A DNA stretch of 13,001 bases from CAYLSV01 sp964386435 (GCA_964386435.1 CAYLSV010000099.1:1-13001), one strand, 5' to 3'. Shown: positions 1-5,666, counted from the stretch's first letter. Program-made: numbers and translations. The notes: generated from the sequence alone by a model not told the origin.

Positions 1-98
1 GGTTGAAGGCCATCGCCGCGCCGCCGGTGTTCGAGGAGATGGACGAGGTGACGATCAGCTTCGACCCGGCGGACGCAGTGATCTTGCCCAACGCGTGA
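1..98 (+). CDS. C-terminal end of an unidentified CDS (possibly ABC transporter ATPase TOBE tail)
   Basis: An open frame enters from the left edge (first whole codon at position 3) and ends at TGA 96-98, giving 32 codons that finish ...DEVTISFDPADAVILPNA. The strand-like tail 'VTISFDPADAVIL' resembles the C-terminal TOBE segment of PotA/CysA-type transporter ATPases, where a similar 'W/FDPEDAxVL' strand is common. That comparison is from memory and rests on very few residues, so the product is a guess. That this is the end of a real gene is better supported: codon use matches the neighbours and a REP-like repeat pair follows directly, as is usual after a stop codon. Confidence 0.45.
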   Translation, partial: LKAIAAPPVFEEMDEVTISFDPADAVILPNA

Positions 99-116
99 GC
101 AAGGCCAAATGAGCAG

Positions 117-214
117 GTAGCTGCGACCCGACGGGTCGCAGTGGACGCACCCGCACGTCTTGGAACGTCCAGGAGGGTGGACGCACACACTGCGACCTGT
201 CAGGTCGCAGCTAC
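117..214. repeat. REP-like inverted pair, class A (GTAG head)
   Basis: There are two palindromic units in opposite orientation. The plus unit is GTAG at 117-120, then a hairpin 121-141 with arms CTGCGACCC/GGGTCGCAG around GAC. The minus unit is the hairpin 190-210 with arms CTGCGACCTG/CAGGTCGCAG around one base, then CTAC 211-214. The GTAG heads face outward and the 48-bp spacer holds a 10-bp direct repeat, GTGGACGCAC, at 141-150 and 177-186. A GTAG tetranucleotide followed by an imperfect palindrome is the known hallmark of REP elements mobilised by RAYT transposases. The arms have compensating differences from the pair at 2159-2266. Membership in a REP family is inferred from structure, because no RAYT gene is in this window. 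Confidence 0.75.
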
Positions 215-250
215 TTCCCATAGTCGACCACCGCCGCAGCTACAAGTTCC

Positions 251-487
251 TCACGCCAGGCCCCACCGGATGCCCGCCCAGACGCGTTCGTGGAGGTAGT
301 ACAGCAGCAGCTTGCTGGGCACTTCCATGGCCCCGATGACGCCGGCGGTGCCGAGGGTGCTGCCGGTGGAGTCGGGCTCGACGAGCATCATCGCCACGAC
401 GGCGATGATCGCCGTCGTCAGCGAGGCAACGGCCCGCCAGCTGATGGTCTTGGTAATGCTCCGCCGCCGGGTTTCGGTTCCTGCCAT
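251..487 (-). CDS. DUF2061 family small membrane protein
   Basis: This 78-aa protein has the arrangement of the DUF2061 family. An N-terminal 'KTISWRAVASLTT' (about residues 13-25) leads into a hydrophobic segment (24-36). A second hydrophobic stretch (46-57) follows, then the closing motif 'KLLLYYLHERVWAGIRWG' (59-76). The family is a predicted inner-membrane protein of unknown role, and the length is typical. The ATG at 485-487 is chosen because it directly precedes the family motif; no strong Shine-Dalgarno is seen. It diverges from the tRNA-Ser gene, with 24 bp between them, and lies downstream of the nuoA hairpin on the same strand. Function remains unknown. Confidence 0.85.
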   Translation of the reverse strand: MAGTETRRRSITKTISWRAVASLTTAIIAVVAMMLVEPDSTGSTLGTAGVIGAMEVPSKLLLYYLHERVWAGIRWGLA

Positions 488-500
488 GGCGGCCTAGACT
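472..500 (+). promoter_or_regulatory. Candidate promoter for tRNA-Ser
   Basis: A TAGACT hexamer at 495-500 matches 4 of 6 bases of the sigma70 -10 consensus. It would start transcription near 507, just before the mature tRNA at 512. The -35 region 17 bp upstream (TTTCGG, 472-477) is a poor match. The placement argues for it and the weak -35 argues against it. Confidence 0.3.
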
Positions 501-511
501 AAGCCGCCGCC

Positions 512-599
512 GGAGGTGTGGCAGAGTGGTTGAATGCAACGGTCTTGAAAACCGTCGTGGCGTCCTGCGTCACCCTGGGTTCGAATCCCAGCGCCTCCG
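512..599 (+). tRNA. tRNA-Ser (anticodon UGA)
   Basis: The acceptor arm is GGAGGTG (512-518) paired with CGCCTCC (592-598), including one G-U, with discriminator G at 599. The D-arm region starts GGCAGAGTGG. The anticodon stem ACGGT/ACCGT encloses the loop CTTGAAA, giving anticodon TGA, which reads UCA and other UCN serine codons. A long class II variable arm precedes the T-arm, which has the standard GGTTCGAATCCC core. The 88-nt length fits serine tRNAs. CCA is not encoded; the genome continues CTAG. Confidence 0.95.
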
Positions 600-612
600 C
601 TAGCTTCAAGTC

Positions 613-698
613 TGACTTGGTGAAGTATGACGTGTTGATTTGCCCGACAGGCCGCAAAGCGACTCCGGCAAATCAACACGTCATACTTCACCAAGTCA
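613..698. repeat. Perfect 32-bp inverted repeat between tRNA-Ser and nuoA
   Basis: Arm 613-644 is the exact reverse complement of arm 667-698, with a 22-nt loop. The arms are only about 44% GC, clearly lower than the surrounding sequence. The element begins 13 nt after the tRNA 3' end and ends 15 nt before the nuoA stop codon, so it lies at the convergent ends of two transcripts and could act as a two-way terminator or RNA stabiliser. It lacks a U-tract, and a stem this long and perfect is unusual for an intrinsic terminator. A small non-autonomous palindromic element is the other possibility. Confidence 0.9.
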
Positions 699-713
699 AA
701 CTCCCCGCCGCCG

Positions 714-1193
714 CTACTCGAAGTCAAACACGCCCTTGCCGATGTCGTAGGCGTAGCCGATGAGCAGCAGCACGGTGAAGATGCCGATGCCCGCCAGCAT
801 TCGCATGCCCAAGCCCTCGGCCCCCGGCAGGCCGGCGTTCTCGGCCTGCAGTGCCTGGGCGAAACCCGTGGCCCACGGGTACATAACGACGATTTCCACG
901 TCGAACGCCACGAACAGGATGGCCACGAGGTAAAACCGCACGTTGAACCGCCGGCGGGTGTCGCCGACCGGCATCATGCCGCTCTCGTAGGTCGTGCTCT
1001 TGCCGGCCCCTTGACGCCGCGGGCCGACGATCAGGCTGATGGCGATGTTGCTCACCGCGAAGCCGATCGCGATGAACAGCAGCCACGCGATCGGCAGCCA
1101 AGAGTTCGACGCCGTGGGGATCAACGCCCCGACATCGTTCAATCGGGCCGGGTCAACAACGTTGCTCAGCGTGGCGGCGGTCGCGGGCGTCAT
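714..1193 (-). CDS. nuoA: NADH-quinone oxidoreductase subunit A
   Basis: NuoA/ND3 is a membrane-arm subunit of respiratory complex I, next to the quinone site. The 159-aa product has three hydrophobic helices at about residues 33-55, 85-106 and 131-149. It carries the family's loop motif 'YESGM' (69-73) and the strongly conserved stretch 82-108 (RFNVRFYLVA...FDVE...YPWA), including D98 and E100. The start at 1191-1193 is preferred over an upstream in-frame ATG at 1319, because the extra residues are unlike NuoA and overlap the divergent gene. AGGGT at 1202-1206 (read on the minus strand) sits 8 nt from the ATG as a plausible Shine-Dalgarno. Normally nuoA heads a nuoA-N operon; here no nuoB follows, and a long hairpin and a tRNA come next. 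A linker of about 20 residues before the third helix (111-130) is somewhat long. Confidence 0.93.
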   Translation of the reverse strand: MTPATAATLSNVVDPARLNDVGALIPTASNSWLPIAWLLFIAIGFAVSNIAISLIVGPRRQGAGKSTTYESGMMPVGDTRRRFNVRFYLVAILFVAFDVEIVVMYPWATGFAQALQAENAGLPGAEGLGMRMLAGIGIFTVLLLIGYAYDIGKGVFDFE

Positions 1194-1239
1194 CTGCGGC
1201 CACCCTAGACGCCGCGGCCCGAGGTCGCAACCGTGCCGC

Positions 1240-2136
1240 ATGCCGCCGACCCACTTCCCGATCGCCGACTGGCTGCCCACGCACCGCACGCTGCATTTGT
1301 TCCTGCAGATCATGGGCAAGCTGCAACTCGCCTACGTCCCCAAACGCAACCACTGGTGGCACGCCACCCTCCGCCTCGCCCCCCGCGGCATCAGCACCCA
1401 AACCCTCTGCACGCCCGCCGGCCCGGTGCGGATCGAGCTCGACCTCGTCGGCCACGAGGTCGTCACCCGCTGCGACGCCAAGACCGAAACCCTCCCGCTG
1501 CGGGACGGCCTGAGCGTCGCCCAGTTCTACCGCAACATCGAGCGGCGGCTGACCGAAATCAACGTGTCGATGAAGCTCGATCCAAAGCCCTTCGACTACC
1601 CCGACGGCACCACGCCGTTCCCCGAGGACGAGGCCCACCACCATTATGACGCGGCGATGGCAAGGAAGGCCCACGACGTCCTCGCCTGGGTCGGCCCGAT
1701 CTTCGAAACCTACCGCGGCCGCTTCCTCGGCAAGAGTTCGCCGGTCCACATGTACTGGCACCACTTCGACCTCGCCGTCGCCCGCTTCAGCGGCAAGCCC
1801 GCCCCGGAGCGTGACGCCGGGCAAGTCGAGCACGAGGCCTACAGCCACGAAGTCATCAGCAGCGGCTTCTGGTTCGGCGACGACACCGTCCCCGAGCCCA
1901 CCTTCTACAGCTACACCGCCCCCGCCCCGGACAACCTCACCGACCAACTGATCCAACCCGACGCCGCAACGTGGGGCGACGGCGGCACCGCCGGCGTCAG
2001 CTTGAAGGACATCCTTGCCGAACCCGACCCGCGGGCAGCCCTTCTGGCGTTCCTCCAAACCACCTACGACGCCGGCGCGACGACGGCGGGGTGGGACACA
2101 CAGGCTCTCCACCTCGACGAGCCCGGCGTCGCCTGA
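1240..2136 (+). CDS. DUF5996 family protein
   Basis: This 298-aa product matches the DUF5996 pattern along its whole length. It has 'LHLFLQIMGKLQL' (18-30), NHWW (37-40), the FDxxxH-like 'LDLVGHEV' (67-74), 'SVAQFY' (92-97), a GKSSPVH...FDLA..RFSG block (164-185) and AYSHEV..GFW (200-211), then 'FLQTTY' (271-276) near the end. The family is a widespread cytoplasmic protein of unknown function; the conserved His, Trp and Asp residues hint at an enzyme, but none is established. The ATG at 1240 is chosen because family similarity starts at once, and the longer upstream frame runs through nuoA. The two start codons are 46 bp apart and divergent, so both promoters must lie in that gap or inside the genes. 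No strong ribosome binding site is seen (GAGG at 1221-1224 is too far). Confidence 0.88.
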   Translation: MPPTHFPIADWLPTHRTLHLFLQIMGKLQLAYVPKRNHWWHATLRLAPRGISTQTLCTPAGPVRIELDLVGHEVVTRCDAKTETLPLRDGLSVAQFYRNIERRLTEINVSMKLDPKPFDYPDGTTPFPEDEAHHHYDAAMARKAHDVLAWVGPIFETYRGRFLGKSSPVHMYWHHFDLAVARFSGKPAPERDAGQVEHEAYSHEVISSGFWFGDDTVPEPTFYSYTAPAPDNLTDQLIQPDAATWGDGGTAGVSLKDILAEPDPRAALLAFLQTTYDAGATTAGWDTQALHLDEPGVA

Positions 2137-2158
2137 GGATGAACGCTGATGGAGAGCG

Positions 2159-2266
2159 GTAGCTGCGGCCCCGCGGGCCGCAGTGGAGTCGCTGACTCAT
2201 GAGAACGCCACGCGAAGCAGTCTGGTGATCGGACACACCCACTGCGGCCCGCGGGGCCGCAGCTAC
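2159..2266. repeat. REP-like inverted pair, class A (second copy)
   Basis: The plus unit is GTAG 2159-2162 followed by hairpin 2163-2183 (arms CTGCGGCCC/GGGCCGCAG, loop CGC). The minus unit is hairpin 2242-2262 followed by CTAC 2263-2266. The design matches the pair at 117-214: heads outward, CAGTGGA after the plus hairpin, CACxCACTG before the minus hairpin, and a spacer of similar length (58 bp). The A-to-G change relative to the first pair is matched by the complementary change in the opposite arm, so the secondary structure is kept. It begins 22 bp after the stop of the DUF5996 gene. Confidence 0.8.
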
Positions 2267-2375
2267 CTTCTCGACACGTCCGCGTCAAGATTCTCGACGC
2301 CTCACGCGATTCGCACAAGCTCGCTGCCTATCCTGCCCGTCCGCCGGGTCGGGTGACTCGGCGGGAGGTGTGGCC

Positions 2376-2678
2376 GTGCAGCAGTTTCGGGTCTACTCAT
2401 CCCGGTTCGGCAGCCTCGGCCAAGGGGCCAGCGCCAACGTCCGCGGTCTGCCCGCCTGGGGCCGATTGCTGGTCATGGTCGCGGCCGTGCCGGGCATCGT
2501 GGCGCTCATCGCGGCCGTCCTGGGCCTCGTGCTGGCGTTCGGGGTGCTGCTGATCCTGACGGTGCCGGTGTACGCCGTGTGCCAGAAGGTCAACAACCTG
2601 TTCGCCCCGGCGGCACCCACGCCAACCGCGGCTCGCACCTCATCCAAACGCATTGAATCGACCGTCGTTGACGGCTAA
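2376..2678 (+). CDS. Small membrane protein upstream of rplK
   Basis: This 100-aa product has a polar N-terminus (1-30) and a long hydrophobic block (about 31-67, room for two short membrane helices), followed by an Ala/Pro/Thr-rich tail. I do not recognise it. It stands where secE-nusG often lie, but it lacks SecE's basic region before a single helix and is not NusG. The GTG at 2376 is preferred over the in-frame GTG at 2370, because the strong GGAGG at 2364-2368 is 7 nt from 2376 but only 1 nt from 2370. It ends 21 bp before rplK and is probably in the same transcript. An envelope role is possible, but nothing in the sequence shows it. Confidence 0.7.
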   Translation: MQQFRVYSSRFGSLGQGASANVRGLPAWGRLLVMVAAVPGIVALIAAVLGLVLAFGVLLILTVPVYAVCQKVNNLFAPAAPTPTAARTSSKRIESTVVDG

Positions 2679-2699
2679 CCAAAGAGACGGACACGCAAG

Positions 2700-3131
2700 A
2701 TGGCGAAGAAAGAAGTCGTCAACCAGTTCAAGATCATGGCCCCCGGCGGTGTCGCCACCCCCGCACCGCCCATCGGCCCGGCGCTGGGCCAGTACGGCGT
2801 CAACCCCGGCCAGTTCATCACGCAGTTCAACGCCGCCACCCAGCACATCAAGGGCAAAATGGTCGGCGTGGTCATCACGACCTTCAAGGACCGCACCTTC
2901 ACCTTCGAGCTCAAGAGCAGCCCCGCCAGCACGCTCATCAAGGACGCGGCCAAGATCCAGAAGGGGTCCGGCGTGCCGCACACCGACAAGGTCGGCAAGA
3001 TCACCATGGACGATTGCCGCAAAATCGCCGAGGAGAAGAAGAACGACATGAACTTCTTCGACATCGACGCCGGCGCCCGCCAGATCGCCGGCACCGCCCG
3101 GAGCATGGGCGTGGAGGTCGTGGAGGCATGA
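2700..3131 (+). CDS. rplK: 50S ribosomal protein L11
   Basis: L11 binds the GTPase-associated region of 23S rRNA at the base of the L7/L12 stalk. The 143-aa length is normal. The N-terminal domain carries 'PPIGPALGQYGVN' (23-35). The C-terminal rRNA-binding domain (about 70-143) includes GSGVPHTDKVGKIT (89-102), the lysine-rich 108-117 segment and the closing 'TARSMGVEV' (132-140). The start follows from the MAKKEV N-terminus; the ribosome binding site is weak. The stop codon overlaps the start of the next ORF in an ATGA arrangement, so translation of the two is probably coupled. It opens the set of recognisable ribosomal genes, without nusG before it. Confidence 0.97.
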   Translation: MAKKEVVNQFKIMAPGGVATPAPPIGPALGQYGVNPGQFITQFNAATQHIKGKMVGVVITTFKDRTFTFELKSSPASTLIKDAAKIQKGSGVPHTDKVGKITMDDCRKIAEEKKNDMNFFDIDAGARQIAGTARSMGVEVVEA

Positions 3132-3430
3132 TCGCCCGGGCGGCCAACGGCGAGCCGGTGGAGGTGGCGACGCCCATTGTCGTCGAGCTGCCCAAGCCGC
3201 TGCCGATGACCCTGCTCGTCGCCGTCGTTCAAGCCCGGCCGTTCAAACCGTTCCGCCTGGACATTTACGACGACGACCCGGTCGAGGTCACAACGCCCCG
3301 GCAGCTCCGCCTCATGCGGCCCCGCCATGGCGGCCAGCCGAAGCTGCTCATCCAAAACCCCGACACCGGCGACCGCCGCACCGTTTACTGGCCCCACGTC
3401 AAGAAAATCGTCGTCCGCGACGAAGCCTGA
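3128..3430 (+). CDS. Hypothetical 100-aa protein coupled to rplK
   Basis: The ATG overlaps the rplK stop codon (ATGA, 3128-3131). GGAGG at 3113-3117, inside rplK, is 10 nt upstream and a second GGAGG lies 1 nt upstream, so translational coupling is likely. The protein has no signal peptide or membrane segment. Its core 'VVQARPFKPFRLDIYDDD' (33-50), then 'VEVTTPRQLRL' (52-62) and 'VYWPHVKKIVV' (86-96), suggests a small beta-rich fold. It resembles short hypothetical proteins with an 'RPFxPFRI..DG' core that I recall from planctomycetes; that memory is unverified. It is not a known ribosomal protein, and it sits between rplK and rplA, which usually adjoin. Function unknown. Confidence 0.75.
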   Translation: MIARAANGEPVEVATPIVVELPKPLPMTLLVAVVQARPFKPFRLDIYDDDPVEVTTPRQLRLMRPRHGGQPKLLIQNPDTGDRRTVYWPHVKKIVVRDEA

Positions 3431-3498
3431 ACCATTGCCGAGGATCGGCCGCCACACCGCAGGCGAAACAGCAGCGGGAGCACCCCAACAGGAGCGAC

Positions 3499-4278
3499 AT
3501 GGCAGACACCGCAACATCCACCCCCCAAGCCAACACTGCCGCCAGCTCGGCCACGCCCAAACGCAACCGCACCGGCCAACGCAAGCCCGGCAAGCGGACC
3601 GCCGCCGCCAACAAGAAGGTGCCGCCGCAGGCCGTTCCGCTGGCCGCCGCGATCGAGCTGGTGAAGGGTTTTGACGCCCCGAAGTTCGATCAAGCCGTTG
3701 AGCTGACGTTCTTCCTCGGCGTCGACACCCGCCAGGCGGATCAGCAGGTCCGCGGCAGCATCAGCCTGCCCCACGGCGTCGGCCGGAGCAAGCGCGTCGT
3801 CGCCTTCGTCGACGACACCAAGCGGGCCGCCTGCCTCGAGGCCGGGGCGATCATGGCCGGCGGCGAGGACATGGTCAACGAGATCGAGAAGACCGGCTTC
3901 TCCGACTTCGACGTCGCCGTCGCCGAGCCGGCGATGATGCGGTTCGTCGGCAAGCTGGGTCGGGTGCTGGGTCCAAAGGGCCTGATGCCCAGCCCCAAGG
4001 CCGGCACCGTCGCCGCCGACCCGGCCGCCGCCGTGGCCGAGTATGCCGCGGGTAAGCTCGAGTACCGGGCCGACCGGGCCGGCATCGGTGCCAACGTCCA
4101 CACCGTCGTCGGCCGGGCCAGCTTCGACACCCCCAAGCTCGTCGAGAACGCCGAGGCCATGATCGAGGAGATCAAGCGCCGCAAGCCCGACACCAGCAAA
4201 GGCGTGTACATCAAAAAGGTCACGATGAAGGGCACGATGACCCCGGCCGTCGAAGTGCAGGTGGCGCCGGTCGCCTGA
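3499..4278 (+). CDS. rplA: 50S ribosomal protein L1
   Basis: L1 binds the mobile L1 stalk of 23S rRNA and in many bacteria also represses its own operon. The 259-aa product carries the L1 signature 'GKLGRVLGPKGLMPSPKAGT' at 151-170, with domain-II residues 85-150 and the C-terminal 'KGVYIKKVTMKGTM' (234-247). The start at 3499 has AGGAG at 3490-3494, 4 nt upstream. The first 40 or so residues (Ala/Thr/Ser-rich, then basic, KRNRTGQRKPGKR) are a low-complexity extension replacing the usual short N-terminus, so the protein is some 25-30 residues longer than common L1. A lysine/arginine-rich tail like this may contact rRNA; that is inference. Confidence 0.96.
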   Translation: MADTATSTPQANTAASSATPKRNRTGQRKPGKRTAAANKKVPPQAVPLAAAIELVKGFDAPKFDQAVELTFFLGVDTRQADQQVRGSISLPHGVGRSKRVVAFVDDTKRAACLEAGAIMAGGEDMVNEIEKTGFSDFDVAVAEPAMMRFVGKLGRVLGPKGLMPSPKAGTVAADPAAAVAEYAAGKLEYRADRAGIGANVHTVVGRASFDTPKLVENAEAMIEEIKRRKPDTSKGVYIKKVTMKGTMTPAVEVQVAPVA

Positions 4279-4286
4279 TTGTTATT

Positions 4287-4375
4287 TGTCCTTTGTCATT
4301 GGTCCCTTGTTCTTGATCGAATAAGCGGCCAAGGCAGATCGGACACAAAGAACCAAGGACAAACAACAAAGGACA
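4287..4375 (+). promoter_or_regulatory. rplJ leader hairpin covering the Shine-Dalgarno (candidate L10-type autoregulatory leader)
   Basis: Arm TGTCCTTTGT (4287-4296) pairs perfectly with ACAAAGGACA (4366-4375). Farther in, GTCC/GGAC and an imperfect TTGTTCTT/AAGAACC pairing continue the stem, and GATC (4315-4318) can pair with GATC (4337-4340). The likely rplJ Shine-Dalgarno AAAGGA (4368-4373) lies in the 3' arm, 8 nt before ATG 4382, so the folded RNA would hide it. In other bacteria the leader before rplJ is where L10, or L10-L7/L12, represses translation; assigning that role here is inference. The region is AT-rich against its surroundings. Confidence 0.5.
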
Positions 4376-4381
4376 CTTCCC

Positions 4382-4936
4382 ATGAGCAAGCGCATCAAAG
4401 CGATGATCGAGAAGGAATACCACGGCGAGTTCGAGAACCTCGACGCCGTGGCCGTCATCAACCCCCGCGGCATCCCCGCCAATGCCACCAACCAGCTCCG
4501 CAGCGACATGCAGCAGGCGGGCGTGCGGATGCGGGTCGTCAAGAACACCCTGGCCCGCCGGGCCGGCAGCGACACGCAAATCGACGGCTTCGCCAAGCTG
4601 CTCGACGGCCCCAGCGCCCTGGTCTATCCGACCGACGACAGCACGAGCATCAGCGCCGTCGCCCGCGTGCTGAAGAAGGCCAAGGAAAGCCTCAAGGACC
4701 TCGAGTTCCGCGGCGTCTTCTTTGACGGCGAGATCTACGCCGGTGAGGACGGCATCGAGGCCGTCAGCAAGCTGCCGACCCGCGAGGAGGCGATCGCAAA
4801 CGTCGTCACCCTCGCCCTGAGCCCCGCCCGCAACCTCGCCGGTGCCCTCGCCGCCCCCGGCGGCAACCTCGCCGGCATCCTCAAAACCATCGAGGAGAAG
4901 CAGGGCAGCGGCGACGCCGAAGCCGAGGCGGCCTGA
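4382..4936 (+). CDS. rplJ: 50S ribosomal protein L10
   Basis: L10 anchors L7/L12 dimers to the ribosome and forms the stalk base with L11. The 184-aa product has the expected N-terminal rRNA-binding domain: 'LDAVAVINPRGIPANATNQL' (20-39), then the VKNTLARRA motif (53-61) and a 'DGPSALVY' strand (75-82). A C-terminal helix (about 150-177, LAAPGGNLAGILKTIEEKQ) is where L7/L12 would bind. The ATG at 4382 has AAAGGA 8 nt upstream, within the leader hairpin. It lies 103 bp after rplA and 135 bp before rplL. Length and domain order are ordinary. Confidence 0.96.
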   Translation: MSKRIKAMIEKEYHGEFENLDAVAVINPRGIPANATNQLRSDMQQAGVRMRVVKNTLARRAGSDTQIDGFAKLLDGPSALVYPTDDSTSISAVARVLKKAKESLKDLEFRGVFFDGEIYAGEDGIEAVSKLPTREEAIANVVTLALSPARNLAGALAAPGGNLAGILKTIEEKQGSGDAEAEAA

Positions 4937-5071
4937 CTTTCATCTGATTCACCTCCGGTCAGGGCCGCGACTGGCTCGCCAGCGGGTTAAATGTCGACAG
5001 CGTGTCGGCACCTCTCGCGCCCGACCCTCGACACGATCGGCCCACGTCACGGGCCACGAAGGACACCGACC

Positions 5072-5491
5072 ATGGCAGACGCCACCACCGACACCGCCGC
5101 CGAGACGCAAACGTTCAGCGACGACATCAAGAACCTTGGCGAGCAGATCGTCGGCCTGACCCTCAAGCAGGCCGTTGACCTCGCCGCCTACCTCAAGCAG
5201 GAGCACGGCATCGAGCCCGCCGCCGGCGCGGCCGTCGCCGTCGCCGGCCCGGCCGCCGACAAAGAGGAGGCCGAGGAGAAGACCGACTTCGACGTCGTCC
5301 TCAAGGCCGCCGGCGGCAACAAGATTGCCGTCATCAAGGCCGTCCGCGCCGCCACCGGCCTGGGCCTCAAGGAGGCCAAGGACATGGTCGAGGCCGCCCC
5401 GAAGACGATCAAGGAAGCCCTGCCCAAGGAGGAGGCCGACAAGCTCGCCGCCGACCTCAAGGAAGCCGGCGCCGAGGTCGAGCTCAAGTAA
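5072..5491 (+). CDS. rplL: 50S ribosomal protein L7/L12
   Basis: L7/L12 forms the flexible stalk that recruits translation GTPases. The 139-aa protein shows the three expected parts: an N-terminal dimerisation domain (about 12-47, with 'LGEQIVGLTLKQAVDLAAYL'), an Ala/Val/Pro hinge (49-63), and the C-terminal domain (70-139) with 'KTDFDVVLKAAGGNKIAVIK' (70-89) and 'GLGLKEAKDMVE' (96-107). It is slightly longer than usual owing to extra N-terminal residues. The start at 5072 has AAGGA 8 nt upstream; an open frame extends to 4991, but similarity and the ribosome binding site favour 5072. A 7-bp inverted repeat (5001-5007 with 5029-5035) in the 135-bp gap after rplJ could modulate rplL output, though this is weak. 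A terminator follows. Confidence 0.96.
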   Translation: MADATTDTAAETQTFSDDIKNLGEQIVGLTLKQAVDLAAYLKQEHGIEPAAGAAVAVAGPAADKEEAEEKTDFDVVLKAAGGNKIAVIKAVRAATGLGLKEAKDMVEAAPKTIKEALPKEEADKLAADLKEAGAEVELK

Positions 5492-5516
5492 GCTCGCACC
5501 CACAACCCTTCATCCC

Positions 5517-5552
5517 CACCGCCCGGACACAATGTGCCCGGGCGGTGTTTTT
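5517..5552 (+). terminator. Intrinsic terminator of the ribosomal protein cluster
   Basis: A perfect 10-bp GC-rich stem, CACCGCCCGG (5517-5526) with CCGGGCGGTG (5538-5547), is followed directly by five T (5548-5552). An inner CAC/GTG pairing can extend it. It starts 26 nt after the rplL stop and is the clearest terminator in the window, so rpoB is not co-transcribed here. Confidence 0.92.
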
Positions 5553-5570
5553 CGTGCACGCAGCAAACAT

Positions 5571-5635
5571 GAGTACCAGCCCGCGCTCTTTAGACCAAAG
5601 GAAGGTCATCTGCCTGCCTGCGGGCCCAGGTACTC
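5571..5635 (+). other. Structured intergenic stretch before the lacI-type gene
   Basis: GAGTACC (5571-5577) pairs with GGTACTC (5629-5635), and GCCCGC (5579-5584) with GCGGGC (5620-5625), giving 13 bp with a small internal loop. GACC (5593-5596) and GGTC (5604-5607) can form a second stem inside. It lies 18 nt past the rplL terminator and about 80 nt before the regulator start. It could be a leader RNA, a small RNA, a second termination structure or a protein-binding repeat; the sequence does not decide. No T-tract follows. Confidence 0.4.
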
Positions 5636-5649
5636 ACGCCAGTCCCTCC

Positions 5650-5665
5650 CGGCGATGCATCGCCG
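5650..5665. promoter_or_regulatory. Perfect 16-bp palindrome, candidate autoregulatory operator
   Basis: CGGCGATGCATCGCCG is its own reverse complement over 16 bp and lies 53 bp before the start of the LacI-family gene, directly upstream of a candidate -35 box. LacI-family proteins bind palindromes and often regulate themselves, hence the suggestion. The central dinucleotide is GC, whereas many LacI-family operators centre on CG, which counts against it. Confidence 0.35.
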
Positions 5666-5666
5666 A

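Noticed and set aside
117..214. CRISPR-like or rho-independent terminator reading of the paired hairpins
   Set aside because: Only two units, in opposite orientation, without T-tracts or regular spacers; the GTAG head and recurrence elsewhere fit REP elements better.
512..599. Integration site at the tRNA-Ser 3' end
   Set aside because: No integrase gene and no direct repeat of the tRNA 3' end in the window; the adjacent hairpin does not copy tRNA sequence.
1153..2112. 319-codon open frame antisense to the DUF5996 gene
   Set aside because: Gly/Val/Asp-rich low-complexity translation opposite a gene with clear family motifs.
2376..2678. secE, suggested by position before rplK
   Set aside because: The protein lacks the basic segment and single helix of bacterial SecE and has a longer hydrophobic block with an Ala/Pro tail.
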